Source: JBOGEB01 sp050743125
GTDB taxonomy: Bacteria > Actinomycetota > Nitriliruptoria > Euzebyales > Egibacteraceae
Direction of reading: 5' to 3'
DNA: 31,330 nt
NCBI GenBank assembly: GCA_050743125.1
Contig: JBOGEB010000027.1
Coordinates: 1 to 31,330, forward strand
The position numbers and the translations under genes are program-made. Shown here one piece after another: positions 16,529-24,372 of this stretch. How positions within the stretch are numbered: the stretch's first letter is position 1; each line of letters starts with the position of its first letter. The notes under the pieces were generated by a model. That model saw only the letters and a list, made by a program, of their open reading frames with translations, was not told where the DNA came from and did no database searches.

Positions 16529-17305
16529 ATGGCAGGACCTCCAGAGGAGTTGGTGCGCGCGCTCGTTGAGGGCAGGCTGCTGACCGGGCTGGAGTGGCAC
16601 GAGATCGCTGGGTCGACGAACACGCTGGCCGCCGAGGCCGCCGCGCGTGGGGTGGGGGAGGTCCACGCGGTCCTCGCCGACCAACAGACGGCCGGGCGGG
16701 GACGTCAGGGGCGCGGTTGGCGGGCGCCGCCCGGCACGTCGTTGCTGTGCTCCCTGGTCGTGCGGCCGGCGGTGTCCACGGGCGTGCTCGGCCTGCTCCC
16801 GCTGCTGACCGGACTGGCGCTGGCGGAGGCGGTCGACGCGGCCAGCCCTGGCCTTGATGTGGCGCTCAAGTGGCCGAACGACCTGCTCGTCGGCGGGCGT
16901 AAGGCGGCCGGCGTGCTCGTCGAGTCCGGGCCGGCGGATGCGGTGATCGTCGGCGTCGGGATCAACGTCGACTGGCGCGGCGTCGACCGCCCGCCAGAGC
17001 TGGCCGCTGCGACCTCACTGGCTGAGGCCGTAGGCGGGCCGGTGGACCGGTGGGACGTGCTCGCCGCTCTCGTCAGGTCGTTCGTTGTCCGTTACCGCGC
17101 CTGGCCCACCCAGCTGACGGGCTTCCTCGACGCGTACCGTGAGCGCTGCGCCACCATCGGCTCGCCGGTGCGGGTCTCGTTGGTGAGTGGCGAGGTGGTC
17201 TCCGGTCGCGCTGTGGACGTCACCTGCGGCGGGACGCTCCTCCTCGGCCTCCCCGACGGCGCCACGAGAGCGGTCACCGCCGGCGACGTCGAGCACGTCC
17301 GCTGA
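16529..17305 (+). CDS. birA: Biotin-[acetyl-CoA-carboxylase] ligase BirA
   Basis: Joins biotin to the target lysine of BCCP domains through biotinyl-AMP. Residues 27-33 (AGSTNTL) start the catalytic domain, GRGRQGRGW (56-64) is the biotin/adenylate loop, and KWPNDLLV (114-121) and VGVGINVDW complete the site. A C-terminal SH3-like domain follows (about 210-258). At 258 residues it has no N-terminal DNA-binding domain, so it is a monofunctional ligase and not a repressor. It serves the two BCCP-containing proteins in this window, accA and the MCC alpha chain. No Shine-Dalgarno is visible; the TANNNT box 6 nt upstream suggests a leaderless mRNA. Confidence 0.93.
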   Translation: MAGPPEELVRALVEGRLLTGLEWHEIAGSTNTLAAEAAARGVGEVHAVLADQQTAGRGRQGRGWRAPPGTSLLCSLVVRPAVSTGVLGLLPLLTGLALAEAVDAASPGLDVALKWPNDLLVGGRKAAGVLVESGPADAVIVGVGINVDWRGVDRPPELAAATSLAEAVGGPVDRWDVLAALVRSFVVRYRAWPTQLTGFLDAYRERCATIGSPVRVSLVSGEVVSGRAVDVTCGGTLLLGLPDGATRAVTAGDVEHVR

Positions 17306-17343
17306 CGCCAACCGCACATCTTCGCTCGAGCGCGAGGCGTCCG

Positions 17344-17579
17344 GGGTGGTTCGTGGGCGGCGTGCTGAATACCTGCGGCAACGCGTTGGACCGGCACGTG
17401 GAGGGCGGTGTTCAAGCAGCGCAGGGTGGTCGCGCGGGCTGCCGAAGACCCGCTCCGGCAAGATCCTCCGGGGCACGATGCGCCGGATCGCTGACGGCCA
17501 GGAGTACACGATCCCACCGACGATCGACGACCCCGTGATCCTCGACGAGATCATCCAGGTGCTGGCGAGCAGGCCGTAG
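17344..17579 (+). pseudogene. Relic of propionate/acetate-CoA ligase (PrpE-like), internally deleted
   Basis: Two fragments of one gene lie side by side in different frames. The first (about 17344-17420) reads GWFVGGVLNTCGNALDRHVE, the N-terminal ACAS domain of PrpE/Acs. The second (17439-17579) reads LPKTRSGKILRGTMRRIADG and ends TIDDPVILDEIIQVLASRP, the C-terminus with the catalytic lysine. The roughly 500 residues between are gone. It follows birA closely and precedes another acyl-CoA ligase gene. A PrpE would feed propionyl-CoA to PccB, so an intact copy may be elsewhere. Confidence 0.85.
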
Positions 17580-17677
17580 CAGCTCCGACCCCTTACCTTC
17601 CGCGGCGCGGATCGACAAGAGCGGAGCTTCGGCGTCCTGCGTAGGTTGGCGGTGGAAGCACCGGCGCGTGGGTTGGC

Positions 17678-17693
17678 GAGGAGAACCGCGATG
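17678..17693 (+). promoter_or_regulatory. Original ribosome binding site and start codon of the acyl-CoA synthetase gene
   Basis: GAGGAG at 17678-17683 lies 7 nt before ATG 17691. The codons ATG CCT GAG then meet the family-B element. Joining GAG to the sequence after the element gives M-P-E-I-P-F-S-A-L, a normal N-terminus. Today this start reads into a TGA after about 32 codons. Confidence 0.8.
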
Positions 17694-17699
17694 CCTGAG

Positions 17700-17842
17700 A
17701 GCGTGTGGCGGAGCATGTGCCCGAGTTGGGTGTCCTGGGCGGGTTCCGCTGGTCGTCCGTGGGTTTGGAACGGTGGGACGTCCTGGTGAGCATTCATCGG
17801 CGACTCCGCGATGCGCCCCTGAGGAGTTTCGACACCTGTGCT
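17700..17842 (-). mobile_element. Family-B 143-bp element, copy 2 (splits the acyl-CoA synthetase start)
   Basis: Reverse complement of the copy at 13941 and the same length, 143 bp. GAG flanks both sides (17697-17699 and 17843-17845); since CTGAGA is present at both junctions, the duplication could be 3 to 6 bp. It interrupts the gene after its third codon. 143 plus 3 is not a multiple of three, so the native start is out of frame. Confidence 0.85.
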
Positions 17843-19438
17843 GAGATCCCGTTCAGCGCGCTCACCCCCCTGTCGTTTCTGGAGCGGTCGGCGGCGGTCT
17901 ACCCGGACCAGATCGCCATCGTCCACCGGGACCGGAAGCGGTCCTATCGCGAGTTCGCTGCTGAGGCCACCCGCCTTGCCCAGGCACTGAGAGCCTCGCG
18001 CGTCGAGCCCGGCGATCGCGTGGCGTACCTGTGCCCGAACATCCCGGAGCTGCTCGTGGCGCACTTCGGCGTGCCGCTGGCGGGCGCGGTGCTCGTGGCG
18101 ATCAACACCCGCCTGGCGCCCGCGGAGGTCCGCTACATCTGCGACCACTCCGGCTCGAGGCTGCTCGTCGCCGACACCGACCTCCTGCCCACGATCGAGC
18201 CGATCGCGGCCGAGCTCGAGACCGTCGGCGAGGTCGTCACCATCGACGACGCCAGGATCGCCCCCGCCGTCGAGGGGCCGAGTTACGACGACTTCCTCGC
18301 CCGGGGCAGCGACGAGCCGCTGCCGTGGACGGTCGACGACGAGCACGCGACGATCGCGATCAACTACACCTCCGGCACGACCGGCCGGCCGAAGGGCGTG
18401 ATGTACACCCACCGGGGCGCGTACCTCAACGCGCTCGGCGAGATCGTCCACTCGCGGCACACGCCGTCCAGCGTCTACCTGTGGACGCTGCCGATGTTCC
18501 ACTGCAACGGCTGGTGCACGGCCTGGGCCGTGACCGCGATCGGCGGCCGGCACGTCTGCCTGCGGGCGGTCCGGGCGGACCGGATCTGGGAGCTGATCAC
18601 CAGCGAAGGCGTCACCCACCTCAACGGCGCCCCCACGGTCCTCACGACGATCGCGAACGCCCCCCAGGCGAGGCCCTTCGACCACGAGCTCGTCGTCACC
18701 ACCGCCGGCGCGCCGCCCAGCCCGACGGTCATCGCGCAGATGGAGGAGCTCGGGGCACAGGTGGTCCACGTGTACGGTCTGACCGAGACGTACGGCCCGC
18801 ACACGGTGTGCCAGTGGCAGGACGCGTGGGCCGACGAGGAGCCGGCCGAGCGGGCGCGGCTCCAGGCCCGCCAAGGCGTGGCGATGCTCATCGCTGACCC
18901 GATCCGCGTGGTCGACGAGCACATGGACGACGTGCCCCGCGACGGCCAGACGCTGGGCGAGGTCGTCATGCGCGGCAACAACGTGATGAAGGGGTACTTC
19001 GAGGATCCCGAGGCCACCGCGCAGGCGTTCCACGGCGGCTGGTTCCACTCCGGCGACCTGGGCGTGTGGCACCCGGACGGGTACGTCGAGCTGCGCGACC
19101 GCGCGAAGGACGTGATCGTGTCCGGCGGCGAGAACATCTCGACGATCGAGGTCGAGCAGGCGCTCGTCAAGCATCCGGCAGTGCTGGAGGCCGCGGTGAT
19201 CGGCGTGCCCAACGAGCAGTGGGGCGAGCGGCCGAAGGCGTTCGTGATCCTCAAAGACGGGCGGAGCGTCACCGAGCCGGAGCTCATCGCCCACGTCCGC
19301 GGGCTCATCGCCCACTACAAGGCACCGGACGCGATCGAGTTCATCGACGAGCTGCCGAAGACCTCGACCGGCAAGATCCAGAAGTTCGCCCTCCGCGAGC
19401 AGGAATGGGCGGGCCAGGAGCGCCGCATCAAGGGCTGA
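17705..19438 (+). CDS. AMP-dependent acyl-CoA synthetase, 5' end replaced by element sequence
   Basis: Fatty-acid-type acyl-CoA ligase activating an acid through acyl-AMP. Motifs: YTSGTTGRPKGV (221-232), YGLTETYG, HSGDLGVWHPDGYVELRDR and TSTGKIQK with Lys557. Native sequence begins at residue 47; residues 1-46 are read from the family-B element. The true start (ATG 17691) is frameshifted, and the possible in-frame starts (GTG 17705 or GTG 17786) have no good ribosome binding site. The catalytic body has no stop or frameshift, so the insertion may be recent, or a new start may be in use. The acyl substrate is not determined; short or medium branched acids would fit the neighbouring leucine pathway. 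Confidence 0.8.
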   Translation: MAEHVPELGVLGGFRWSSVGLERWDVLVSIHRRLRDAPLRSFDTCAEIPFSALTPLSFLERSAAVYPDQIAIVHRDRKRSYREFAAEATRLAQALRASRVEPGDRVAYLCPNIPELLVAHFGVPLAGAVLVAINTRLAPAEVRYICDHSGSRLLVADTDLLPTIEPIAAELETVGEVVTIDDARIAPAVEGPSYDDFLARGSDEPLPWTVDDEHATIAINYTSGTTGRPKGVMYTHRGAYLNALGEIVHSRHTPSSVYLWTLPMFHCNGWCTAWAVTAIGGRHVCLRAVRADRIWELITSEGVTHLNGAPTVLTTIANAPQARPFDHELVVTTAGAPPSPTVIAQMEELGAQVVHVYGLTETYGPHTVCQWQDAWADEEPAERARLQARQGVAMLIADPIRVVDEHMDDVPRDGQTLGEVVMRGNNVMKGYFEDPEATAQAFHGGWFHSGDLGVWHPDGYVELRDRAKDVIVSGGENISTIEVEQALVKHPAVLEAAVIGVPNEQWGERPKAFVILKDGRSVTEPELIAHVRGLIAHYKAPDAIEFIDELPKTSTGKIQKFALREQEWAGQERRIKG

Positions 19439-19446
19439 ACCCAGGC

Positions 19447-19530
19447 TTGGAGTATGAGGAGCACTACCGCGCCGAGCAGGAGCGGCAGTCGCAGTGGCTG
19501 ACGGAGCACCTGGGCCTGCGCGCCACGTGA
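19447..19530 (+). other. Short unrecognised frame after the acyl-CoA synthetase
   Basis: A TTG-started frame of 27 codons reads EYEEHYRAEQERQSQWLTEH and then stops. The composition looks protein-like and could be the C-terminal scrap of a lost gene. I cannot assign a family. Confidence 0.2.
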
Positions 19531-19655
19531 CAGAGGACCGCCGCCCTCCTGGCCCACGGCGGCACGCTGCCTAATCAGCGCCCGTGTCGCGACCTCCACG
19601 TACCGGCGGGATGTTGGTGCGATCATTGACGGAGAGCTGGTGAAAGGACGCTGGC

Positions 19656-20345
19656 GTGCGCGCTGTCGTAGATCTGGATCGGGGCTATTGCGAGGCAGCT
19701 CGGGCCGCCGCGCTAGCTGGTGTGCCCCGATCAACGCTCTACCACTGGGCTCGGGAGGGCGTTGTGGTCCCGTCCATCTCTCCCGTGAAGGAGAAGCGCT
19801 GGTCGTATGCCGATCTTCTCAGGCTGCGCGTGGTGAGCTGGCTTCGCCATCCGAAGTCTGACGGCAATGGTTCGATTCCTCCAACGCCGATGCGGCAGGT
19901 GCGGTGGGCGCTGCAGGAGCTCGATCGTCTCGGTGTGGAGTGGTGGCGCCACACCGAGCACGGTCAAGATCGCAGGGCGCTCCTGGTTGACCGGTCAGGC
20001 CGGGTGTGGATCGACGATCCGGTGCGGAACATCGCGGGTGAGTCCCCCCTGCTTCCACGCGAGTTTCTCGATCTGATCGCTCCGTTCGAGGCTGGGTGGC
20101 GCCAGGGGCCGGACTTGCAGCAGCCGCGGCCACACTTGCGCATCGTCCCTGGCAAGGTGGCCGGCGAACCCCACCTGGCCCGGTCGCGCCTCACGACTCG
20201 CACCGTGGCGGCGCTCTCATGGAGGGGCTTCTCGCCCGACCAGATCGCCGCGCTCTACCCGGACGAGGACGTATCAGGGCTTGCGGAGGCCCTCGACCTT
20301 GAGCGCCAGCTCCAACCGTCAGCCGCAGCACGCGCTGCCGGATAA
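19656..20345 (+). CDS. MerR-like HTH antitoxin with DUF433-type C-terminus (VapB45-like)
   Basis: A 229-residue protein. Residues 10-62 form a MerR-type winged helix (EAARAAALAGVPRSTLYHWA, then YADLLRLRVVSWLR). The C-terminal part has RTVAALSWRGFSPDQIAALY followed by DVSGLAEALDLERQ, the DUF433-like toxin-binding domain. The pair MerR-HTH plus DUF433 is the antitoxin of VapBC45-like modules. GTG 19656 has AAAGGA 7 nt upstream. Its stop overlaps the ATG of the toxin relic as TAATG. Since the toxin is broken, this antitoxin is orphaned in the window, but its reading frame is intact. Confidence 0.75.
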   Translation: MRAVVDLDRGYCEAARAAALAGVPRSTLYHWAREGVVVPSISPVKEKRWSYADLLRLRVVSWLRHPKSDGNGSIPPTPMRQVRWALQELDRLGVEWWRHTEHGQDRRALLVDRSGRVWIDDPVRNIAGESPLLPREFLDLIAPFEAGWRQGPDLQQPRPHLRIVPGKVAGEPHLARSRLTTRTVAALSWRGFSPDQIAALYPDEDVSGLAEALDLERQLQPSAAARAAG

Positions 20346-20770
20346 TGGTCGCGGTGGAGCAGATCCGGATCGCCCTCGACCAGAATTCCCTACGCCCATC
20401 CTCCACGCCCTGGGCGGGTACATCCCCGAGGTTGAGCTCATCCCGGTACGGGCAATCGACGCCCGACTGAGCACGCTCGATGACGATGACCTCATCGTCG
20501 CGCTGTATCAGTTGAGATACCCGGCCTTCGTCACGAACAACTAGCAAGATGCTGAGGGCTCCCGCAGTGCTGGTTGCGCTTGACCAGACCAGGTTGAGCG
20601 TGTTCGCGATCGAGGGGTTGGGAGACGACCCGGTGAGAGCAGCCGGTGCTGTCCTCCTCGATCTGCCCCCGGCGGTCAAGAGAATGGTGGCCAGACGTCC
20701 ACAAGTGTTCTGGTTCAGACCACGCGCTCCGCGGCCGTGGCGGTCGCGTGATCTGCGGCGACCTGTCAGT
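20345..20770 (+). pseudogene. PIN-like toxin (VapC45-type), broken by two frameshifts
   Basis: The start reads VEQIRIALDQN, the PIN-like N-terminus with its first Asp. A missing T near 20386 shifts the frame; the next frame continues FPTPILHALGGYIPEVELIP and ends LRYPAFVTNN at TAG 20542. Dropping the extra G at 20544 gives Tyr and continues KMLRAPAVLVALDQTRLSVF. The whole matches a VapC45-like PIN nuclease in order. The product would be truncated after about 40 residues, so the toxin is dead. It is coupled to the antitoxin gene by a one-base overlap. Confidence 0.8.
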
Positions 20771-20897
20771 CGATGATCTCTACGCCTTCCACAGGCGGTC
20801 GCCTGCCGCATTGCGCAACCCGCTCCTGAACTGACGTCCTGGGGTCTACCCTGACCCCTCATGGGCTCGCGTGAGGGCCGACGCCTGACCAGCGCCA

Positions 20898-21270
20898 GTG
20901 CGCAAGGCGCAGGAGGACAACAAGAACCAACCGGGGGGCCGCCGATTTCTCCTACGGCGAGATGGAGAGGCGCCGTCTCGACCGCCCCAGGTCGGGAGCC
21001 GAGCGGTTAATCCTGTTCCTTTACTGGCTGGTTTCCGGGTACGGGCTGCGCGCGTGGAGGGCGCTGGCCGCGGTAGGGATCCTGTGGCTGGTCGTCTCCT
21101 GGCTGCTTGCCGGATGGGGGTTCGCAGCGGCTGGCTCGTTCCCAGCGGCGTTGGTCTACAGCGCGCACACGGCCATTGGCGTGCCGCACTATGTGCAGAT
21201 CACCTGGTGGATCGTGCGCTCTGTCCTGCCCGGCCTGGCGCTCCTGTCGATCCGTGAGCGCGTAAAACGG
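20898..21270 (+). pseudogene. C-terminal relic of a pentapeptide-repeat membrane protein
   Basis: The first frame reads RKAQEDNKNQPG; after a run of six G (20933-20938) the homologous sequence continues one frame over as DFSYGEMERRRLDR and FLYWLVSGYGLRAWRALAAV. This is the junction and membrane part of actinobacterial pentapeptide-repeat proteins with C-terminal helices. The repeat domain itself is missing. The frame is open past LSIRERVKR into unrelated sequence. A surviving ion-channel-like membrane stub is possible but unlikely. Confidence 0.65.
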
Positions 21271-21309
21271 GCTCTTGGCATGTGTCCCGTGGGTGGTGTC
21301 GGGCGCGGG

Positions 21310-22416
21310 TCAGCCGGCTCGTCGCCGGTGTGGCCGGGCGAGCGGGTCGGGCGGGTGCATGCTGAACCGGCCGGTGTCCGGGTCGCGGGCCACGAGCCAG
21401 CCGTCGTGGTGGATCTTCCCGTGACAGCCCCAGCAGGTTAAACAGAGGTTGTCCTCGTCTGTGGGTCCCAGATCACGTGTCCCTTTAGGGTGGGTGGGTG
21501 GGGGAGGTTGGCGCGGTCCACCTCGGCGTCACAGCAGATCATCTGCGCGGTCGCCGCGCTGACCGGGCCGACCCCGTCCAGGCGCGCGGCCGGCGCGCCA
21601 GGCTCGCCGTCCAACGCCTCGGCGGTGGCGATCAGGATCACGTGCGGGCGCTGCGCCGCCACCTGCGGCAGGTCGCCTGCGTCGAGTGAGCGCCGGGCGA
21701 GTTCGACCAACGCGTCGGCCATCCGCTGCGGGTAGGTCCGGTCGTCGGCGTGGCCGGCCTTGCGGGCCAGCGGGTCCAACGCCGCGGTCACCGTGGCGCC
21801 GCCGACCGGGTCCAGCCTGGCCTCCACACGCCCGGACCCGTCCGCGCCGTCCGCGGTGACCGACGCCCGCCGGTTCGCCCACGCGCGGCGCTCCCGTCCT
21901 GCCAGCGCGTCCGGGTCGACGGTGTGCGTCCAGGCGTCCACGTGCTCGCGCAGCCGGCGGCGGTCCAGCCCGCCGCCGTCGCCGGCCACCAGACGGTCCA
22001 GGTCCTCCCGCACGTCCGGACGCAGCTCCTTGGCGGTCTGCACGGCGACCTGCGCCTGCCCCAGCCCGATCGTGCCCGCTCGGACCGCCGCGGCGGTCTC
22101 GGGCAGCCCCTCCAGCCCGACCGCCGTGTCGGCCTGCGCGCGCGCCTCCCCGCGGGTCAGCCGCAGCCGCCGGGCCAGCAGGTCCGCGGTCGACCGCGCG
22201 CCCTCAGCCCGCCACGCCTGGCGGGCGTCGACCGCGGCGACCCGCCGCAGCTAATGCAGCGGCCACGGTTTCTACACGGTGCAGCCGCTCGATCGACTCG
22301 GCCAGCGTCGTGTCGTCGACCTGCCCGTCCAACGGCTGAGCGCCCAACGCGGCCAGCGCCTGTTCGATCAGGTCGAGCAGCGCGTGGTCGTCGAGCGTCT
22401 CGACCGCCTCCTCCAC
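21310..22416 (-). pseudogene. DUF222/HNH endonuclease (13E12-type), degenerate
   Basis: Read from a GTG at 22416: EEAVETLDDHALLDLIEQAL, then a frameshift with a stop at 22251-22253, then a long DUF222 stretch including STADLLARRLRLTRGEARAQ and RRLREHVDAWTHTVDPDAL. Near 21480-21500 the frame shifts again and the first part of the HNH domain is deleted. The remainder, DEDNLCLTCWGCHGKIHHDG, is the zinc/HNH end, stopping at 21310. The segment 21438-22043 alone is an open frame of about 200 codons, which could be mistaken for a complete gene. Confidence 0.8.
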
Positions 22417-22422
22417 CTGGTT

Positions 22423-22436
22423 CGTACTTATGTTCG
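22423..22436 (-). promoter_or_regulatory. SOS-box-like site before the DUF222/HNH relic
   Basis: Read on the minus strand, CGAACATAAGTACG differs by one base from the actinobacterial LexA pattern CGAAC-N4-GTTCG and lies 7 nt before the GTG. TACGAAC is also directly repeated here. Some mycobacterial 13E12 genes are under LexA control, so this could be a fossil SOS promoter. Confidence 0.4.
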
Positions 22437-22673
22437 TATTGTGTCATGTGGCGGTGTGGTTGGCAAGGGCTTGCACGAACTTTGTGTGTGTGGGCTGTGA
22501 GCGGAGTGGCTGCCTGGGCAGGCTGGTGTCAGCGCGGTGACGCGCACCCGCACGCCGGCGTCTCTGCCGGTCGTCGAGCATCCGGAGCCTGGGGGCGGCA
22601 GGCGCGACGGCCGCGCAACCCACCCCACAGGTCCATGCCGTGAGCGCGTCAAACGCTGACACGCCGGCCGATC

Positions 22674-22679
22674 TACGCT
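22674..22679 (+). promoter_or_regulatory. Candidate -10 box (TACGCT) for the MCC beta gene
   Basis: TACGCT fits TANNNT and lies 8 nt before ATG 22688. It supports that start over the upstream GTG at 22640. The 240 bases before it (22437-22673) contain no gene I can support. Confidence 0.35.
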
Positions 22680-22687
22680 TGCAGGCC

Positions 22688-24298
22688 ATGAGCGAGGTGC
22701 TGACGACCAAGGCCGATCCCACGTCGGAGCAGTTCCAGCGCAACGCCGAGGCGCACGCCGCGTTGGTCGCGGACCTGCGCGGGAGGCTCGACGAGGTCGC
22801 GCTGGGCGGTGGCGAGAAGGCGCGGGAGCGGCACACCGCGCGCGGCAAGCTCCTGCCCCGCGACCGCGTCGATGCGCTGGTCGACCGGGGCTCGCCGTTC
22901 CTTGAGCTGTCCCCGCTGGCCGCGCACGGCCTCTACGACGGCGACGCCCCGTCGGCGGGGATCATCACGGGTGTGGGCCGTATCGAGGGCCGCGAGGTCG
23001 TGATCGTCGCGAACGACGCCACCGTCAAGGGCGGGGCCTATTACCCGATGACGGTGAAAAAGCACCTCCGTGCCCAAGAGGTCGCGCTCGAGAACCGCCT
23101 GGCGTGCCTCTATCTCGTGGACTCCGGCGGGGCGTTCCTGCCCAAGCAGGACGAGGTGTTCCCTGACCGCGAGCACTTCGGACGGATCTTCTTCAACCAG
23201 GCGAGGATGTCCGCACAAGGGATCCCGCAGATCGCCGCCGTGCTCGGCTCGTGCACCGCGGGCGGGGCGTATGTGCCGGCAATGAGCGACGAGACGGTGA
23301 TCGTCCGTAACCAGGGCACGATCTTCCTGGGCGGGCCGCCGCTCGTGAAGGCCGCGACCGGCGAGGTCGCGACCGGCGAGGAGCTCGGCGGCGGCGACCT
23401 CCACGCCCGCACCTCCGGCGTCGCCGACCACCTTGCCACCGACGACGCGCACGCCCTGCGGGTCGTCCGGTCGATCGTCGCCACGCTGCCGCCCAAGCCC
23501 CACCGGCCCTGGGACGTCACCCCGGTCGAGGAGCCGGCCGTCGACCCCGCCCAGATCTACGGCGTCGTTCCGACCGACACGCGCACGCCCTACGACGTCC
23601 GCGAGGTGATCGCGCGGATCATCGACGGCTCACGGTTCCACGAGTTCAAGGAGCGCTACGGCGCGACGCTCGTGACGGGGTTCGCGCGCGTCCACGGGCA
23701 CCCGGTCGGGATCGTCGGGAACAACGGGATCCTGTTCAGCGAGTCCGCGCTCAAGGGCGCGCACTTCATCGAGCTGTGCGACCAGCGCCGGATCCCGCTC
23801 GTGTTCCTCCAGAACATCACCGGGTTCATGGTCGGACGGGAGTACGAGGCGGGCGGGATCGCGAAGGACGGCGCGAAGATGGTCACCGCGGTGTCCTGCG
23901 CCGTCGTGCCGAAACTCACGGTGATCATCGGCGGCTCGTTCGGGGCTGGGAACTACGCGATGTGCGGTCGCGCTTACTCGCCGCGGTTCCTGTGGATGTG
24001 GCCGAACGCCCGCATCTCCGTGATGGGCGGCGAGCAGTCGGCGACGGTGCTCGCGACGATCCGTCGGGACCAGATCGAGGCGCGTGGAGGCAGCTGGACG
24101 CCAGAGGAGGAAGAGGCGTTCAAGCAGCCGGTCCGCGACCAGTACGAGCGCCAGGGCCACCCGTACTACTCGACCGCCCGGCTGTGGGACGACGGGGTGA
24201 TCGACCCGCTCGACACCCGCATGGTGCTCGGCTTGGCGCTGTCCGTCTGCGCGAACGCCCCGATCCCTGGGCCGCGCTACGGCGTCTTTCGCATGTAG
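22688..24298 (+). CDS. mccB: 3-Methylcrotonyl-CoA carboxylase beta subunit
   Basis: Carboxyltransferase half of MCC, making 3-methylglutaconyl-CoA from 3-methylcrotonyl-CoA in leucine degradation. It has 536 residues, starting MSEVLTTKADPTSEQF. GGAYYPMTVKKHLRAQEVA, the oxyanion loop CTAGGAYVPAMSDE, GFMVGREYEAGGIAKDGAKM and GGSFGAGNYAMCGRAYSPRF are MCC-beta signatures and differ from those of the PccB at 10983. ATG 22688 is chosen because family members begin at this point and a TANNNT box is 8 nt upstream. The alpha subunit lies 3.8 kb downstream, separated by rrf2 and proS. Confidence 0.94.
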   Translation: MSEVLTTKADPTSEQFQRNAEAHAALVADLRGRLDEVALGGGEKARERHTARGKLLPRDRVDALVDRGSPFLELSPLAAHGLYDGDAPSAGIITGVGRIEGREVVIVANDATVKGGAYYPMTVKKHLRAQEVALENRLACLYLVDSGGAFLPKQDEVFPDREHFGRIFFNQARMSAQGIPQIAAVLGSCTAGGAYVPAMSDETVIVRNQGTIFLGGPPLVKAATGEVATGEELGGGDLHARTSGVADHLATDDAHALRVVRSIVATLPPKPHRPWDVTPVEEPAVDPAQIYGVVPTDTRTPYDVREVIARIIDGSRFHEFKERYGATLVTGFARVHGHPVGIVGNNGILFSESALKGAHFIELCDQRRIPLVFLQNITGFMVGREYEAGGIAKDGAKMVTAVSCAVVPKLTVIIGGSFGAGNYAMCGRAYSPRFLWMWPNARISVMGGEQSATVLATIRRDQIEARGGSWTPEEEEAFKQPVRDQYERQGHPYYSTARLWDDGVIDPLDTRMVLGLALSVCANAPIPGPRYGVFRM

Positions 24299-24372
24299 GC
24301 GGGCGAGGACAGCGCTGGTGGGGCTTGTCGGTGCTCGCGGCGGGGTTGGGCGCTGCGTGTAAGGATGCCGGC

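Noticed and set aside
17015..19315. 766-codon minus-strand open frame opposite birA 3' end and the acyl-CoA synthetase
   Set aside because: Antisense shadow of well-supported coding sequence, with no recognisable domain and crossing the family-B element.
19867..19885. GGTTCGATTCC resembling a tRNA T-loop
   Set aside because: It lies inside the MerR-like antitoxin frame and no acceptor, D or anticodon stem can be folded around it.
21438..22043. Complete 201-residue protein on the minus strand
   Set aside because: It is the middle of a frameshifted DUF222/HNH gene: matching sequence continues in other frames on both sides.
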